Source: Diphasiastrum complanatum
Taxonomy: Eukaryota > Streptophyta > Lycopodiopsida > Lycopodiales > Lycopodiaceae
NCBI GenBank assembly: GCA_029204225.1
Contig: CM055100.1
Coordinates: 12,041,506-12,105,505 of the forward strand
Reading direction: 5' to 3'
Length of the DNA: 64,000 nt
Notes under the pieces: model-generated
What the model saw: only the letters and a program-made list of their open reading frames with translations
Told to the model about the DNA's origin: nothing
Databases searched by the model: none
Shown: piece after piece, positions 1-11,504 of the stretch
Layout of the letters: every line of letters begins with the position of its first letter
Numbering within the stretch: position 1 is the stretch's first letter
Program-made: the position numbers and the translations under genes

Positions 1-2631
1 AAAACCTGAACTTGAAATACTTGAAGTACCTCCACAAGATTTGCACACAACGCTTGATCCTACAATGTCAACAAGTTGCCAATTTGCCAACACTAGAATA
101 CTAGATCTTGAACTTTGTTCAAAAGAAAACATATTGACCACTTCAATACCTTTCAAGATCTGAATGAATTCATGTACTTGATCATACAAACCAGCAATGA
201 TAACTATTCCATCTCCAAGATCCAAAGGATGCAAAACTATGGAACTAGTTTTATTGAAATTTGACAATTTCAACACATTGACATAACAATGTTCATACAT
301 GAGATTAGGCAAGTGAGGTAGAGTAAGAAGACACTTCCTTGCAGCTCCAAAGACCTTACTTGAACCTTCAAGAACCTGTAAAAACAGATCCAAAATGCCT
401 TGACCATTTGTCTCTTCTTTGATGCTTTTCACTAGCTTCGAATTGCCACTTGTCTCTTGGTGTTGATGAAGCAATCCAAGATCAACCTCTTGATCTTCCA
501 ATAAGACATCAAAGATCTTGCATATGTGAACATCTTCAGATCTGAAACTCTGAAGATACTCCCTCTCAAACACATGATTAAGATCCCACAAGATCTCATC
601 AATGCTCAAATTTGACCCTTCACTATAGTTAGTGAAAACAATGCCACCATCATAAACCAAAAGATAGATTCCAACATTTCCATTTAACATGAAGTAGAGT
701 AGGTGAAGATGAGTATCAAACCTAATCAAAACAGCCCTCTTGAGTTCATAACAAACCTCAATAAGCTCACCAATGATATCTCCCTTGCCTTGAAGAAGTT
801 GCCACTTGAGTTGCTCCATGTAGTCTTCTTCAACCAACCTTTTGCCATCTTGACCATGAATGAACAATCCACCACAATCATAGAATGCTTTGAGTTGATG
901 AAGAGATGTTAGATCCATGCTTTGGATCTTCCCAAGAACCACTCTTCCATTGCCCTTTCCTTCACAAGACTCCCTCTTAATGCTAGCACCACAAAAGTTA
1001 GAAACCTCCCTCTTGATAGTTGCACCATAAGAAGTAGAAGACTCTTGAATATTAGAAGCCAAGAAAAGAATCCTTAGTACCTTCAACATAAGAGTGATTG
1101 AAGTACTCTCTCTTTTCAAACATGAACTTCTACTCAATGATTTAGGTAATGAGTCATATGATAATGATTCTTCCTCACTATCGTTCATAAAAACATCATT
1201 CAAAGTACATCCTACTTTGAACACTTCACATACTTCTCTTCCTTTTGACTTGTGATCTCCCTCACCAAGTCTCATGATAGAAACCTTTGATCTACTCTTT
1301 TTATGAAGAAATGTGACACCACTTGTTGCACAAATGACTTTATCACAAAAAGATGTAAAAGAACCATTTCCTTCAAGCATGCTCAAAGCACCATCATCTT
1401 TTCCCACATGATTACATACATCAATATGAAAAGAATTAGAAGAACAACCATCTTCTTGCAAAGAATGACACTTAGCATCTCCATCTTTTTCCATATGAAC
1501 AAACAAGTCATTAGCAACAATCACTTCCAAAGAAGAATCTTCATCAACTCCATTGATGAAGTTAGCTCCTTCCTTACCTTTTCCATTTTTGCACTTGCCA
1601 TCTAGCACCATTGAAGAACCACCAAGCCTTGCAAGTCCATGAGTAGAAGAGTACAAACATGATGCTAATTTAGCTCCACATGACTCCATATGACTAGTAG
1701 GTAACACTAGTGCATCTTCAAGATCCAATGGATCCAAAAAATTGACCATAGATTCACCAAAGCTTGCCAAGTTAGCACAACAATTATCATCTCCAAGAAG
1801 TACATTAGATCTCAACCTAGATCTAGCATTTTGTTTCTTATGGCATTCATTTGCAAAATGTCCTTTTATCCCACAATAAAAGCACTTGAACTTTGACTTA
1901 TTGTTCTTAGTAGAAGAGGAAGAGGAAGAGTGATCATCATGATCAAAGTTACCACCTTTGGACCATTTCCCTTTGCCTTTACCTTTGCCCTTGAATTTGC
2001 CTTTTGTGAAGAAAGCCTCTTCACCTCCACCTTGCAAGGATGCACCATCAAGCTTTGATTGCAACCTATGTTCTTCAGCCAATAAGATTTCTTGCAAGTC
2101 AACCACACTTGGCAAGACTCTTTGAATGGCAAAACTTTGCACAAGGTTAGCATGTTCATTTAGCAAACCATTCAACATAACTTGGACTATTTCACCATCT
2201 TTTATGTTCTCATCAATGCATGCTAAATCATCACTTAGGGACTTAACTCTCAAGATAAATGCATGAGCACTTTCACCCTCTCTTTGCCTACTAGAAAATA
2301 TTTGTCTCCTTAGGGTCAATACCCTAGATGTGGACTTTGATTCAAAGAGCTTCTTTAAGGCATTCCATGCCTCACTTGCACTTTGACACTTTCCAACTTC
2401 CTTGAGAAGTTCATTTGTAACATTCATTTTAATGATATGAAGAGCCCTTTTGGCCTTCTTATCAAACCTTTGTTGCTCTTGAAGTGTGAGAGGTCTCTCT
2501 TCAATTTCTGCAACTATGTCCATGAGTTCATTCAACTCAAGTAAGGACTCCATCCTCACTTTCCAAGTAGAGTAGTTTGATGAACTCAACCTTTCACTAG
2601 ACTCTAGCATGATCCCACCATTGGAAGCCAT
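1..2631 (-). CDS. Copia-type gag with very long C-terminal extension (partial, runs off left edge)
   Basis: Reading the minus strand from ATG at 2631, the frame stays open for all 877 codons to base 1, so no stop lies in the window. Residues 1-197 are a plant Ty1/Copia gag (UBN2-type), alignable to the gag at 14628 with about 60% identity by eye; shared stretches include WKVRMESLLE, NVTNELLKEVGKC and ESKSTSRVLTLRR. Residues 205-230 are Lys/Gly-rich. A CCHC zinc knuckle lies at 250-263 (C250, C253, H258, C263). The related element then reaches its protease motif within about 45 residues. Here another 614 residues follow with no D-S/T-G-A protease, integrase or RT motif. The extension has Cys/Ser-rich parts and a more globular part (about 570-830) that I do not recognise. 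It could be a captured gene, an element-specific domain or a gag spacer. Confidence 0.8.
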   Translation of the reverse strand, partial: MASNGGIMLESSERLSSSNYSTWKVRMESLLELNELMDIVAEIEERPLTLQEQQRFDKKAKRALHIIKMNVTNELLKEVGKCQSASEAWNALKKLFESKSTSRVLTLRRQIFSSRQREGESAHAFILRVKSLSDDLACIDENIKDGEIVQVMLNGLLNEHANLVQSFAIQRVLPSVVDLQEILLAEEHRLQSKLDGASLQGGGEEAFFTKGKFKGKGKGKGKWSKGGNFDHDDHSSSSSSTKNNKSKFKCFYCGIKGHFANECHKKQNARSRLRSNVLLGDDNCCANLASFGESMVNFLDPLDLEDALVLPTSHMESCGAKLASCLYSSTHGLARLGGSSMVLDGKCKNGKGKEGANFINGVDEDSSLEVIVANDLFVHMEKDGDAKCHSLQEDGCSSNSFHIDVCNHVGKDDGALSMLEGNGSFTSFCDKVICATSGVTFLHKKSRSKVSIMRLGEGDHKSKGREVCEVFKVGCTLNDVFMNDSEEESLSYDSLPKSLSRSSCLKRESTSITLMLKVLRILFLASNIQESSTSYGATIKREVSNFCGASIKRESCEGKGNGRVVLGKIQSMDLTSLHQLKAFYDCGGLFIHGQDGKRLVEEDYMEQLKWQLLQGKGDIIGELIEVCYELKRAVLIRFDTHLHLLYFMLNGNVGIYLLVYDGGIVFTNYSEGSNLSIDEILWDLNHVFEREYLQSFRSEDVHICKIFDVLLEDQEVDLGLLHQHQETSGNSKLVKSIKEETNGQGILDLFLQVLEGSSKVFGAARKCLLTLPHLPNLMYEHCYVNVLKLSNFNKTSSIVLHPLDLGDGIVIIAGLYDQVHEFIQILKGIEVVNMFSFEQSSRSSILVLANWQLVDIVGSSVVCKSCGGTSSISSSGF

Positions 2632-2840
2632 GATTCTAATGTTTCTTCAACTTTTAGGTTTTGTCCTAAAGCACTTAGCACTCACTTTTCTCTCAACAAA
2701 TGATAGATAAAGAGATCTATGAAGATTTAGGACCCTAAAACACTTCTATCTTGAACCTAGATGGTTTCCAAGCATAGAAAGGAAGATTGAAACACATGCA
2801 ACACTTTGCACACACTAAGAATGGATTACAAAATCAAACC

Positions 2841-3310
2841 AACCTGAACACACTCTTGCTTAAGCTCTCAAACTTTCCAGCAAGTGACCAAATCAAGTTA
2901 TGGTGTGAAGAGTTACTTGCATTCTTAGAAAATACCCAAAACTAGGATGCCAAGATTACCTAGTAATGAACAAACTTGATCAACATATGATCAACACACT
3001 AAGATATTGATTCAACCTGTAAAACCACATGTAAACCACACTTCTAAAAGTTTATAAACTCCAGCAAGTGATAAATACAAGATTTAGAGGTGAATGAATG
3101 AGCACACTTAGTGAATCACAAGACTAGCTTCACTATCTTGTCAAATCTTGGTGTTTAGATGTAGATCTAAGATCACTTCACATGAGAATGTTCCTCAACC
3201 TGTTAAGAACCTGAAAACACACTTGCATAATGGTTAACACCTTCCAGCAAATGCTCCAATCAAATTACATAAGGAGAGTTACTTACATGCTCAACAAAGT
3301 ACACCAAAAT
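2841..3310. repeat. Three diverged tandem repeats of about 178 bp in the leader of the minus-strand Copia
   Basis: Blocks starting near 2841, 3015 and 3197 each open with CAACCTG, run into a CCAGCAA(G/A)TG core about 40-45 bases later and continue with AT-rich sequence. Spacings are about 174 and 182 bp. Divergence is high, so the array is old. It lies just upstream of the gag start on the minus strand, in what should be LTR or leader sequence. Confidence 0.55.
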
Positions 3311-3456
3311 TTATGCCAAAATTGATGACAATCTTTACAATATGCTCTTCACAATGGAGCTTACAATATGTTCACCCAAAAAAGGGGATCTTTCATCCAA
3401 ATGGGAGCTTTGCTCAGCCTTTAGGAGAATTACAACTCACTCAAAAGAGCATTTGT

Positions 3457-3519
3457 CATCCACTTAAGGAGAAGTTTCATCCACTTAAGGAGAGTGTTCA
3501 TCCAAGAATGGAGATTGTC
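3457..3519 (+). repeat. 3 x 21-bp tandem repeat
   Basis: Three head-to-tail units start at 3457, 3478 and 3499, the first two both CATCCACTTAAGGAGA plus five bases. The third is more diverged (CATCCAAGAATGGAGATTGTC with changes). Units are a multiple of three, so a plus-strand frame repeats H-P-L-K-E, but I see no other evidence of coding. Confidence 0.75.
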
Positions 3520-3861
3520 AACAATAGGATTGAAAAGAACATTGTTAGTATTGAATATGCACACACATAAGCTAGGAATTGGCAACACATTCTATGCTAC
3601 CTAGAATGCAAAGAACTTGATCAAAAAGCATTTATCACAAATGGAAACTTCCATAAACATCAAGTGCGGCCCAAAATAGCATTATACAGTCCATAATACA
3701 TCAGCCTACCACTTTTGGAAAGCACCTAAGATCATACACACAAAGCTTGAACTCAATCACTACACAATGCCAACAATGGAAGGAGAACCCAATAGAAAAA
3801 TCTCTCATTAAGCAAATGAATACAATGGATCTGCTCCAACCTGTTTCTCCACGGCCTACCT

Positions 3862-3873
3862 GCTATATATAGC
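3862..3873 (-). promoter_or_regulatory. Candidate TATA box of the minus-strand Copia
   Basis: A perfect palindrome GCTATATATAGC sits about 1.2 kb upstream of the gag ATG at 2631 and is followed on the minus strand by a repeat-bearing leader. Because it is palindromic the strand is assigned only from the neighbouring gag. No primer-binding site for initiator Met-tRNA is visible between it and gag. Confidence 0.35.
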
Positions 3874-4516
3874 TGAGAGAGATGACTCTCTCTCCTCTCT
3901 CTAGACCCTCCTTACCTAAAATATGCCCTATATAGGTAAAATTGGCATATATGTCCAAAATACATGAAAATGGACTCATTTCGAAGGTCTTGAAGTTTGA
4001 CACTTCTTCATACTGAAAAAAAATACACTTACTAAAAATATCTAGACCTGTTTCACACGTGTGAAAAGTCAGATCCTAAACTATGTGCCATTTTTAGCAA
4101 TTTTGGCCTAAAACTAGACAAGGAAATGTTGACAATTTTCACAGAATTCACGGCATTTCAATCCCAGATGGGCTTCCCTCGTCCATCATTAATGCATTTC
4201 ACAAATGATTCTACTTCAATAGGTGGTCATAAGTTCCATGTATTTGCATGCAATTCTGAACATGTCACACATTTACATTGAGTATTTCTCCTCTCTTGTT
4301 CAATGAATTTGCAAGCAATTCTGAACATGTCATGATTTGATGACAATGATGATTAAATGTCTTTGTTATCTTCTACTCAACAATCATCTAATTTTCTCTT
4401 CTTGTATGAACTTGCATGCTTTTCTAAACTTCTTGTATTGTGTGGACTTTGTTATATGTCAAATCTAAACTCTGCGGTAGAACCACTTAAACAATTAACA
4501 AATGTAGTTTTGTTAT

Positions 4517-6502
4517 TCATTGGTTCCTCCATGTTGTGTATTTTGATGAAATGTTGCTCGTGCTTGCCAATGTGACTTCTCCATCCCTTATGATGACCAG
4601 ACACTCAAGCTTCCATATGTGTTTGCTAAAAATGTTGTATGATCTCTTAGTATGTGTTGCAGATGTCAAAACCATAATGTCAGTCTTATGTTTGGATCTA
4701 AACATATATGGAAAATTGAAAGCATCTTGAAGAATTTATACCAACCATGTAATGAGTGATGTGATATTCTCCCCATGCTTTTGATACCGCATTAACAAAC
4801 TCGACACAAGTCCTTTTTGTACAGCTTTCTTATCAATATCAGAGTATTTATCTTTCTTAAAATAGCAATCATACTATCAAGCTTCTTCCATACATCAACT
4901 TTTAGTACTCTAGTTTTGCCGTCTTTCTCGAAGTCCTGAGTGGCAGCAATAATATCTGTCTAGACTGAGTGTTGAATAGTAGAAGCCTTACCAGTATGAT
5001 TTGATAGGAATCGATGTGCTTTTTCTCCTCCTATGCTTGGCTTAGTTGGCATATTCTCATTCTTTCCTAAAAGCTTTTCATCTTTTTAAATTTTGACATG
5101 TCCCTTATGAAGTCCTGTTTTTGATAAAAACATCTTCTAATCGAGAGATAGCTTCCTATGCTGATGATGTTGGCTTAGTATTCCAAGCAAAAACTATATG
5201 AAGATAAATGATCTTTTCTATTAATCTAACTTTTGCATGAAGAGTGCAAACATGCACATTTTTCAAGGGGATAGGCAGCACAGGCTTCCAGTTTGAATCT
5301 GCATATTCTCTAGTAATTTATGTACTCCTAGTAATATCTTTTGCTATTTTCATATAGTACAAACAAGGGCGTTTTGATGTAGCACCTTGAGAGACATTAT
5401 ACATACATTTCAATGTTTTCAAATCACGTACTAAGTGCCATTCAACATTGAAGTCTCCAACTCCTGGAACATTGAGAAGTCCTCCATCCATATGCTCCTT
5501 GATGATCCTAGGATAAGATGTCCTTGAGAATATCCATGATAATATATTTTGATCTTCCTTCAGCACCTGTCCAAACAATTAATCAGACTTAGTTAACAAA
5601 GAATTAATACTATTCAATGAATGTAATGTTATTTATGAGGCTAGTTACCTGAAACGCTGCCAACCACCATATATCATTTTCTGACCGGACACTGAATGTG
5701 AAATCTTCCTTGTCCTTTGTGATAGTGCACCATTCATGAGAGTTATACTAACCCTCTCCATCTTTTTCCCTTTTACAATTTCTAACTCATCTAACTTAAG
5801 TACTATGATTATTTTGCCATTCACCTTTTCAAAGGTTATATCATAGAATGTGACGATGTATCTCAACAAGTAATTTAGATCAACAAATAAGTTGTTTGAT
5901 GAATTATAGGATATCGATCTTCCATCAGTTTCATACACCTCCTCAATATGAAATGGAGTTCCAGTGATCTTATGCATATCTATGTTTAATGTATCCCTCC
6001 CTTTTTTCAAGTGATATGTCCTAGGGATTGGGACTTTTCTAATTTGAACTTGCTTAAAAGCTTCTCTAATTAGTTTAAATATTGTTGCATATGCTTCCCT
6101 GCTAATACCTACAAAATCACAAGCATCTTGAACTATAGTCTTATCTAAATTTTTTTGAATGTCCACCATCAAAGACTCTGTTATTTTACACTTTACATTT
6201 GAGCTCCTATTGTTCATCATGATACGCTCAATGGATTTGCTTGTCAATATGTGTCCAATGACATTCCTAGTGAAGCATTGTCTTTAATATTTTGAGGAGC
6301 TACTAATAGCAGATCTACAAAAAAAATAGATAGTTAACAGAATATCACCATAGCTGAAATTAAATCCAAATGTCATTGAAAAACTTACAAAAATTAAAAT
6401 ATGCTTACTTGAATGCACGGATCCTTCTACTTCAATAACCTCCTTTTGAAAGCGTTTGAATATCCTTGCAACTTTGTCGCTTATTGCCCTTTTCGTAACC
6501 AA
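4517..6502 (-). pseudogene. Decayed multi-exon gene of an uncharacterised mobile-element-like family
   Basis: Minus-strand coding-like blocks are separated by consensus introns. Exon 6502-6409 ends at a GTAAGC donor. Exon 6314-5649 ends at a GTAACT donor. An exon starting at 5566 follows a GGACAG acceptor. Recognisable blocks are M-x-R-V-S-I-T-L-M-N, IWWLAAFQ across the second intron, FNVEWHLVRDLKTLKCMYN with SKRPCLYY in exon 3, and GMEKSHWQARATF-x-HGG near 4530-4600. This order recalls a family of large uncharacterised multicopy proteins known from cnidarians, algae and seed-free plants, which I judge to be transposase-like. That identification is from memory and is uncertain. Frameshifts near 6250 and 5700 and a TAA in place of Gln at the QGMEKSHW block make it a pseudogene. 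The N-terminal block (6502-6409) carries the only plausible start. Confidence 0.5.
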
Positions 6503-6701
6503 TGGAGGGAATATTTTTGAATTTAGTGAAGTTATACTACGAACTATTTACAGTTCCTAATTGTGACTATAGACACTATGGTTAGATCATTGGGAGTTGG
6601 GGAGGCCTCCGAAGTGGTGGGGGCAAGCAAATAAACAGTATTGTTTTTTTTATATTGATATTTTTCTATATTCTACATGGCATTCCTTAAAGACTCTTTT
6701 T

Positions 6702-7500
6702 TGTCAGAAATGTTGAACTCCTGCCACTTTGTCACAACACGAACAAGACACAAAGGTCGAACAATTCGCGAAAATCAACGTGTCTTTGACTCGAAGCACG
6801 AACAATTCTTGAATCAATCGCGAATCGCAAACACACCTCCAGGACCGCAAACTGCAAAAGGGACGCGAAACGAAAACTACGAAAAGAAACGAAAAGAACG
6901 AAAGCAAACGGGAGATTACGAAACAGACAAAGAAAAATGTTTCACGCTGTCAGCTGGCAGCTCAACAGGCTTCACGCCCAGCTGAAACGAGTCGCAACGA
7001 CGGAGACTAACTAACTAGTTGATTTATGTTAACTAGTCATGTGATTCGATGTTTAGCTATCTTGTAAACTCCACATAGTGGAGGTATAAACGATCCTCTC
7101 TAGATCATAATAGAATATGTGAATACAGAGATCTGTAAGAGACAGAGAGAGACATAGCAAATAGAGTAAGAAAGAAAAGACACTAGAGCTTTGCATGAAA
7201 GTCTGTCAACGAGCAGAACACAGCGAAAGAATAGAATGTCATTTCGCCAACGAGCGAGACACTGACCAATTCACTCTAAACTAAAACTGATAATTCAGTC
7301 ACTCTATTTTTGTGCATCTCGTCTTGAGCTATGTGTCATGATTGTTAGGATAGAATATGTTCTATGATGCGTAGTCGAGTGTCTGGGATCTTGTAAGGGC
7401 TTCCGCACAAAAGAAAATTAAATGACAAAAAATAGTTTGCGATAAAGAAGAGGAGGTGAGGACAAACACGAATCAGTCCCACACACGCGCTCCCACGACA
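6702..7500 (+). repeat. 5' LTR of the Copia element
   Basis: It is 799 bp, TG...CA bounded, and directly followed by the primer-binding site. It contains a TATA-like GGTATAAACG near 7088, which is GGTACAAACG in the 3' copy. Short plus-strand open frames inside it (for example 6677-6985) are incidental. Confidence 0.92.
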
Positions 7501-7512
7501 TGGTATCAGAGC
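7501..7512 (+). other. Primer-binding site (initiator Met-tRNA type)
   Basis: TGGTATCAGAGC immediately follows the 5' LTR, the classical plant Copia primer site complementary to the 3' end of initiator Met-tRNA. Confidence 0.95.
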
Positions 7513-7565
7513 CGACAGGTAGTCACTACTGATATCCCAGTAGTGATTCTTCCAGACAACACAAA

Positions 7566-10500
7566 ATGTCTACGACAATCCAGACCAGAGTAGCACTCAG
7601 TCTCGATGGCGCAAATTACAGAATCTGAAAATTCAAAATCAAAACACTCTTGAAGGGTGAAGGAATCTGGTCAGTGATTGAGCTCTCAGAGGTGCAGCCT
7701 CCAGAGGAGACCCGAGGAGAGTTGAGTGGATCAGAAAGGATGAGCGTGCAATGACAATCATCGTTTAGTCCATAACTGAAGATCTACTCATGCAAATTGA
7801 AGACTGCGAAAGCAACCATGCAGCATGGGAAAGATTAAAGTAGAAGTATGAAGTGAGGACTGCAGCTTCAGTCATGCACCTTGACAATCAACTACAATCA
7901 ATACGGTGGGATGGCAACCAGTTGGATCAGCATGTTGAGAAGATCATAACGATCTTCGATCAACTCGCTGCATCAGGACAGGAGCACCAGGTCCCAACAC
8001 CACATCAGCTGATGTACTTCATGAAATCTCTATCGACGTCCTATCAGCCGCTGAGAATGCCCATATTGAGTCTACCAGATATGACATTCGACAAAGCAAT
8101 CAGTCTTGTCGCTGATGAGAGACTGATGAGAGACGAAGGAGAGGGAAGCAGTGATCAAGAGAAGGCTCTCTTTACGAAAGGCAAGAAGAAGAACAAAAAC
8201 AAGCCAAGATTCGAGAAGACAAATTTCTCGAATCAACAATCTTCTTCCTACGATCACTGCCACAAACCAGTCCATACAGCCAACAAATGTTGGTTCAATC
8301 CAACAATACCTTGCATGCACTACAAGAAGAAAGTATACGATTGTAGATTCAACCCAAAAAAAAAAAAAACAAAGCTGAAAAAGCAAACGTTGCAAAATCA
8401 TCTAAAGATGCAGAAAGAGATGACGAAGCTTTCACGATACTCGACGACGACAAGCTACTCCGAACATGACTACGATGTGGTCATCGATTCAGGAGCAACA
8501 TCTCACATAACCTGCAACAAGAAGGTCTTGATCAACTTTTGCGAACTCAAAAACGACACAACAGTGATTCTAGGCGATGGAAGTAGACACGATGTCAAGG
8601 GCATCAGCTCTCTATAGCTACAAACATTGTCAGGCCAAGCAGAGCTGCCAGGAGCACTCTATGTGCCCTCACTTAGAAAAGATCTGCTATCTGTCTCCAA
8701 GATGGCAGATCTAGGCATTCGAGTTTTGTTCAACAGCAACACTTGTCGTATGATCGAGAAGACGACAAACAAGTTGCTGATGGTTGGATGTAGAGAAGGA
8801 AACCTCTACTAGGCCAAAATAATCAACAACTCTGATGGCATACTAAATGCTTCAGAAAACGAAGATCAGCTCTGGCATAGGATAATGTATCATCTGAACA
8901 TGCAGAGCCTGTACGACATGAGCACAAAGGACATTGTCACAGGTCTCAAAATATCAAGGCCTGAGGCTGAGTTCTGTGAAGCTTGTCAGAAAGGCAAGCA
9001 ACATCGAAATCCATTCACACACGAAGGAAGAAGAGCCAAGAAAGCTCTTGAGCTTGTCCACTCTGATGTGTGTGGACCGATGAAAACAGATTCACTCTCA
9101 AGTTCGAGATATTTTTTAACTTTCATAGATGATTACAACCGAATGACCACGATCTACTACTTGAAAAAGAAATCCAAAGTGTTTGATTCTTTCAAGAAAT
9201 TCATGGCATTTGCAGAGCGACACACCTTAAAAAGAATACAGATCTTCAGATCTAACAATGGAGGTAAATACAAAAGCACGGAATTCTCAAGATTCTACGA
9301 AGAACAGGGGATTGAACACCACTTCACTCCTGCATACACACCAGAATACAACGGTGTGGTAGAAAGGAAAAACAGAATGCTAGTCGAAGGAGCCAGATGC
9401 ATATGATGGCACAGGCTCAATTGTCAGGCCAATTCTGGGTCGAAGCAATAGCTGCAGCAGTACACCTGTAGAACAAATCAACAATGACAGTGCTGGAGAA
9501 CAAAACACCGTACGAGATGTGGACATGCAGAAAGTCTGATTTGCCATACGCACAGTGTTTCGATGTGCAGCATACAAGCACATTTCAAAGGAAAAGAGAA
9601 ACAAGTTCGACGACAAATCCGAACAAACAATCATGGTCGGCTACTCGAACGGAACACATGTGTATAGACTCTACGATCCAACCATAAAAAAGATTGTTTC
9701 GAGCAGATGTGAAGTTCGATGAGTCCACATTCCCTGGACCGAAAGACAAAAGAGGCCATGAGATCTTCACACTACCGCCTATTCAAGAGAGAGATCAAGG
9801 ACAATCATCAAATCAGAATGCAGGACTCCAGACTCCAGAACAGCAGGAGATAGAGGATCGATCCCACGAACAAGAAATGTTCGAGCAGCGACGAAATGAA
9901 CCTCGAAGGTCAACAAAACAAAGAAGACCTCTAGACGGCTATTTTGACAATCTTCAATGGAGCAAAGACACGTAGTTTGAGTACTACAGCTTCACAGAAG
10001 ATCCAGCTACATACCAAGAAGCTATTCAGAGTCCAGAGAGAGAATTCTAAAAACAGGCAATGTCAGAAGATATCGAGTTGATGAGGCAAAACGAGGCATG
10101 GACATTAGAGCCACTGCCAGAAATCAGAAAAGTAGTCGACTGCAAATGGGTGTACAAGAAGAAGCTAAAATCAGATGGCACCATTGGCCGCTACAAAGCA
10201 AGGCTTGTCGCGAAGGGCTACACGCAGAGATATGGTGTTGACTATTTCGACACATATTCGCCCATAGTCAAGATGACAAGCATAAGGCTGCTCCTTGCAT
10301 ACACCACATAGTACAATTTGAAAATTCACCAGATTGATGTGAAAATAGCCTTTCTCCATGGAGATCTAGAGGAGAAAATTTTCCTGAAGCAACCTGAAGG
10401 CTATGAAGACCCCGACAACAAGCAATATGTCTGTCGACTGTAGAGATACATCTACGGTCTAAAACATGCATCACAAGACTGGTACAAAAAGCTTGATGGT

Positions 10501-11491
10501 CTTCTAAAGTCCTTGACTTCAATCCTACTCAACCAGACTGATGTTGATCAGAGACATGAAGAGTCAGATCTCTGAAAACTACAAAATCACAGATCTTGGA
10601 GAAGCAACAAAATGCCTAGGCCTGGAGATTAGAAGAGATCGAACAAATGGCGAAATGCACTTGAGTCAATCAAAATACGCCAGAAAAGTGCTGAAGCAGT
10701 ACCACATGATGGATTGTGAAGAGAAAGTCACACCAATGATAGCTGGATCCAAGCTCACAAAACAAGATTGCCCAAAAACAGAAGAGGAAGAACAGAAGAT
10801 GGTAGGTATATCCTACCAGAACTTAATCGGTAGTCTGATGTACTTAACAATTTGTACCAGACCCGATCTGGCCTTCTCTGTTTATACATTGAGCCAATTC
10901 TGTTCCAATCCTAGTCTAGCACATTGGAAAATGGCCAAACGAATCCTACAGTATCTGAAGGGTACCTTGAATGCTTGATTAACTTACAGAGCTAGAAACG
11001 AAGAGAAAGGATTCAAACTACATCACTACAGTGATGCGAACTAGGCGAGCTGCAAAGATGACAAGAAGTCCATTACTGGAGGATGTACGATAGCGTGCGG
11101 AACTCCAATCAACTGGATATGCAAAAATCAAACCTTGGTAGCTCAATCCTCTTGCGAAGCTGAGTATGTCGCAGTCTCGAAAGTGGCGAATGAGATAGTG
11201 TGGCTACAAATGATGTTGGAGACAATCGAGATACCACAAGAGGGGCCAAGCATGATGATGATGGACTCTCAGAGTGCCATCTATCTGTCCCAGGATCCTG
11301 TCTTCCATTCAAAGACGAAGCACATTCCTCTGAAGTACCATCATATTCGAGATTTGATCTCAAAAGGAGAGCTCCAGGTGCAATTCATAAAATCAGAAAA
11401 TATGATTGCAGATCTCCTCACGAAACCGCTCGACAAGCCACTCTTTACCAAGCACAAAGAGGCAATTGGATTAAATGAACAAAGCTGCAAG
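7566..11491 (+). pseudogene. Decayed Copia gag-pol polyprotein
   Basis: Reading starts at ATG 7566 (MSTTIQTRVALSLDG). Gag continues through 8400, with a damaged zinc knuckle near 8255-8330 and protease VIDSGATSHIT near 8483. The GAG-pre-integrase segment is near 8860-9030. Integrase from 9055 has HSDVCG, the FIDDYNR block, RSNNGG and ERKNRM. RT starts at 10060 with [34 protein letters not shown] and QIDVKIAFLHG, and RNase H follows with SSCEAEYVA and SKTKHI. Frameshifts lie near 7720, 9400 and 10530. About a dozen in-frame stops occur, mostly TAG (7766, 7841, 8615, 8810, 9469, 9973, 10309, 10441, 11042) plus TGA 7626, TAA 10048 and TGA 10976. Many stand where Gln or Trp is expected. A polyA run near 8358 may mark a slippage frameshift. 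The element cannot encode its own proteins. Confidence 0.93.
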
Positions 11492-11504
11492 GTTCAAGAG
11501 GGAG
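11492..11504 (+). other. Polypurine tract
   Basis: The purine-rich AAGAGGGAG sits immediately before the 3' LTR (TGTCAG at 11505), as needed for plus-strand priming. Confidence 0.85.

Noticed and set aside
703-1605. Plus-strand frames at 703-912 and 1303-1605
   Set aside because: They lie entirely within the minus-strand 877-codon gag frame and have no motif; treated as shadows.
1866-2159. 97-codon minus-strand frame beginning MNMLTLCK
   Set aside because: It is an alternative frame of the Copia gag; the true gag frame with zinc knuckle overlaps it.
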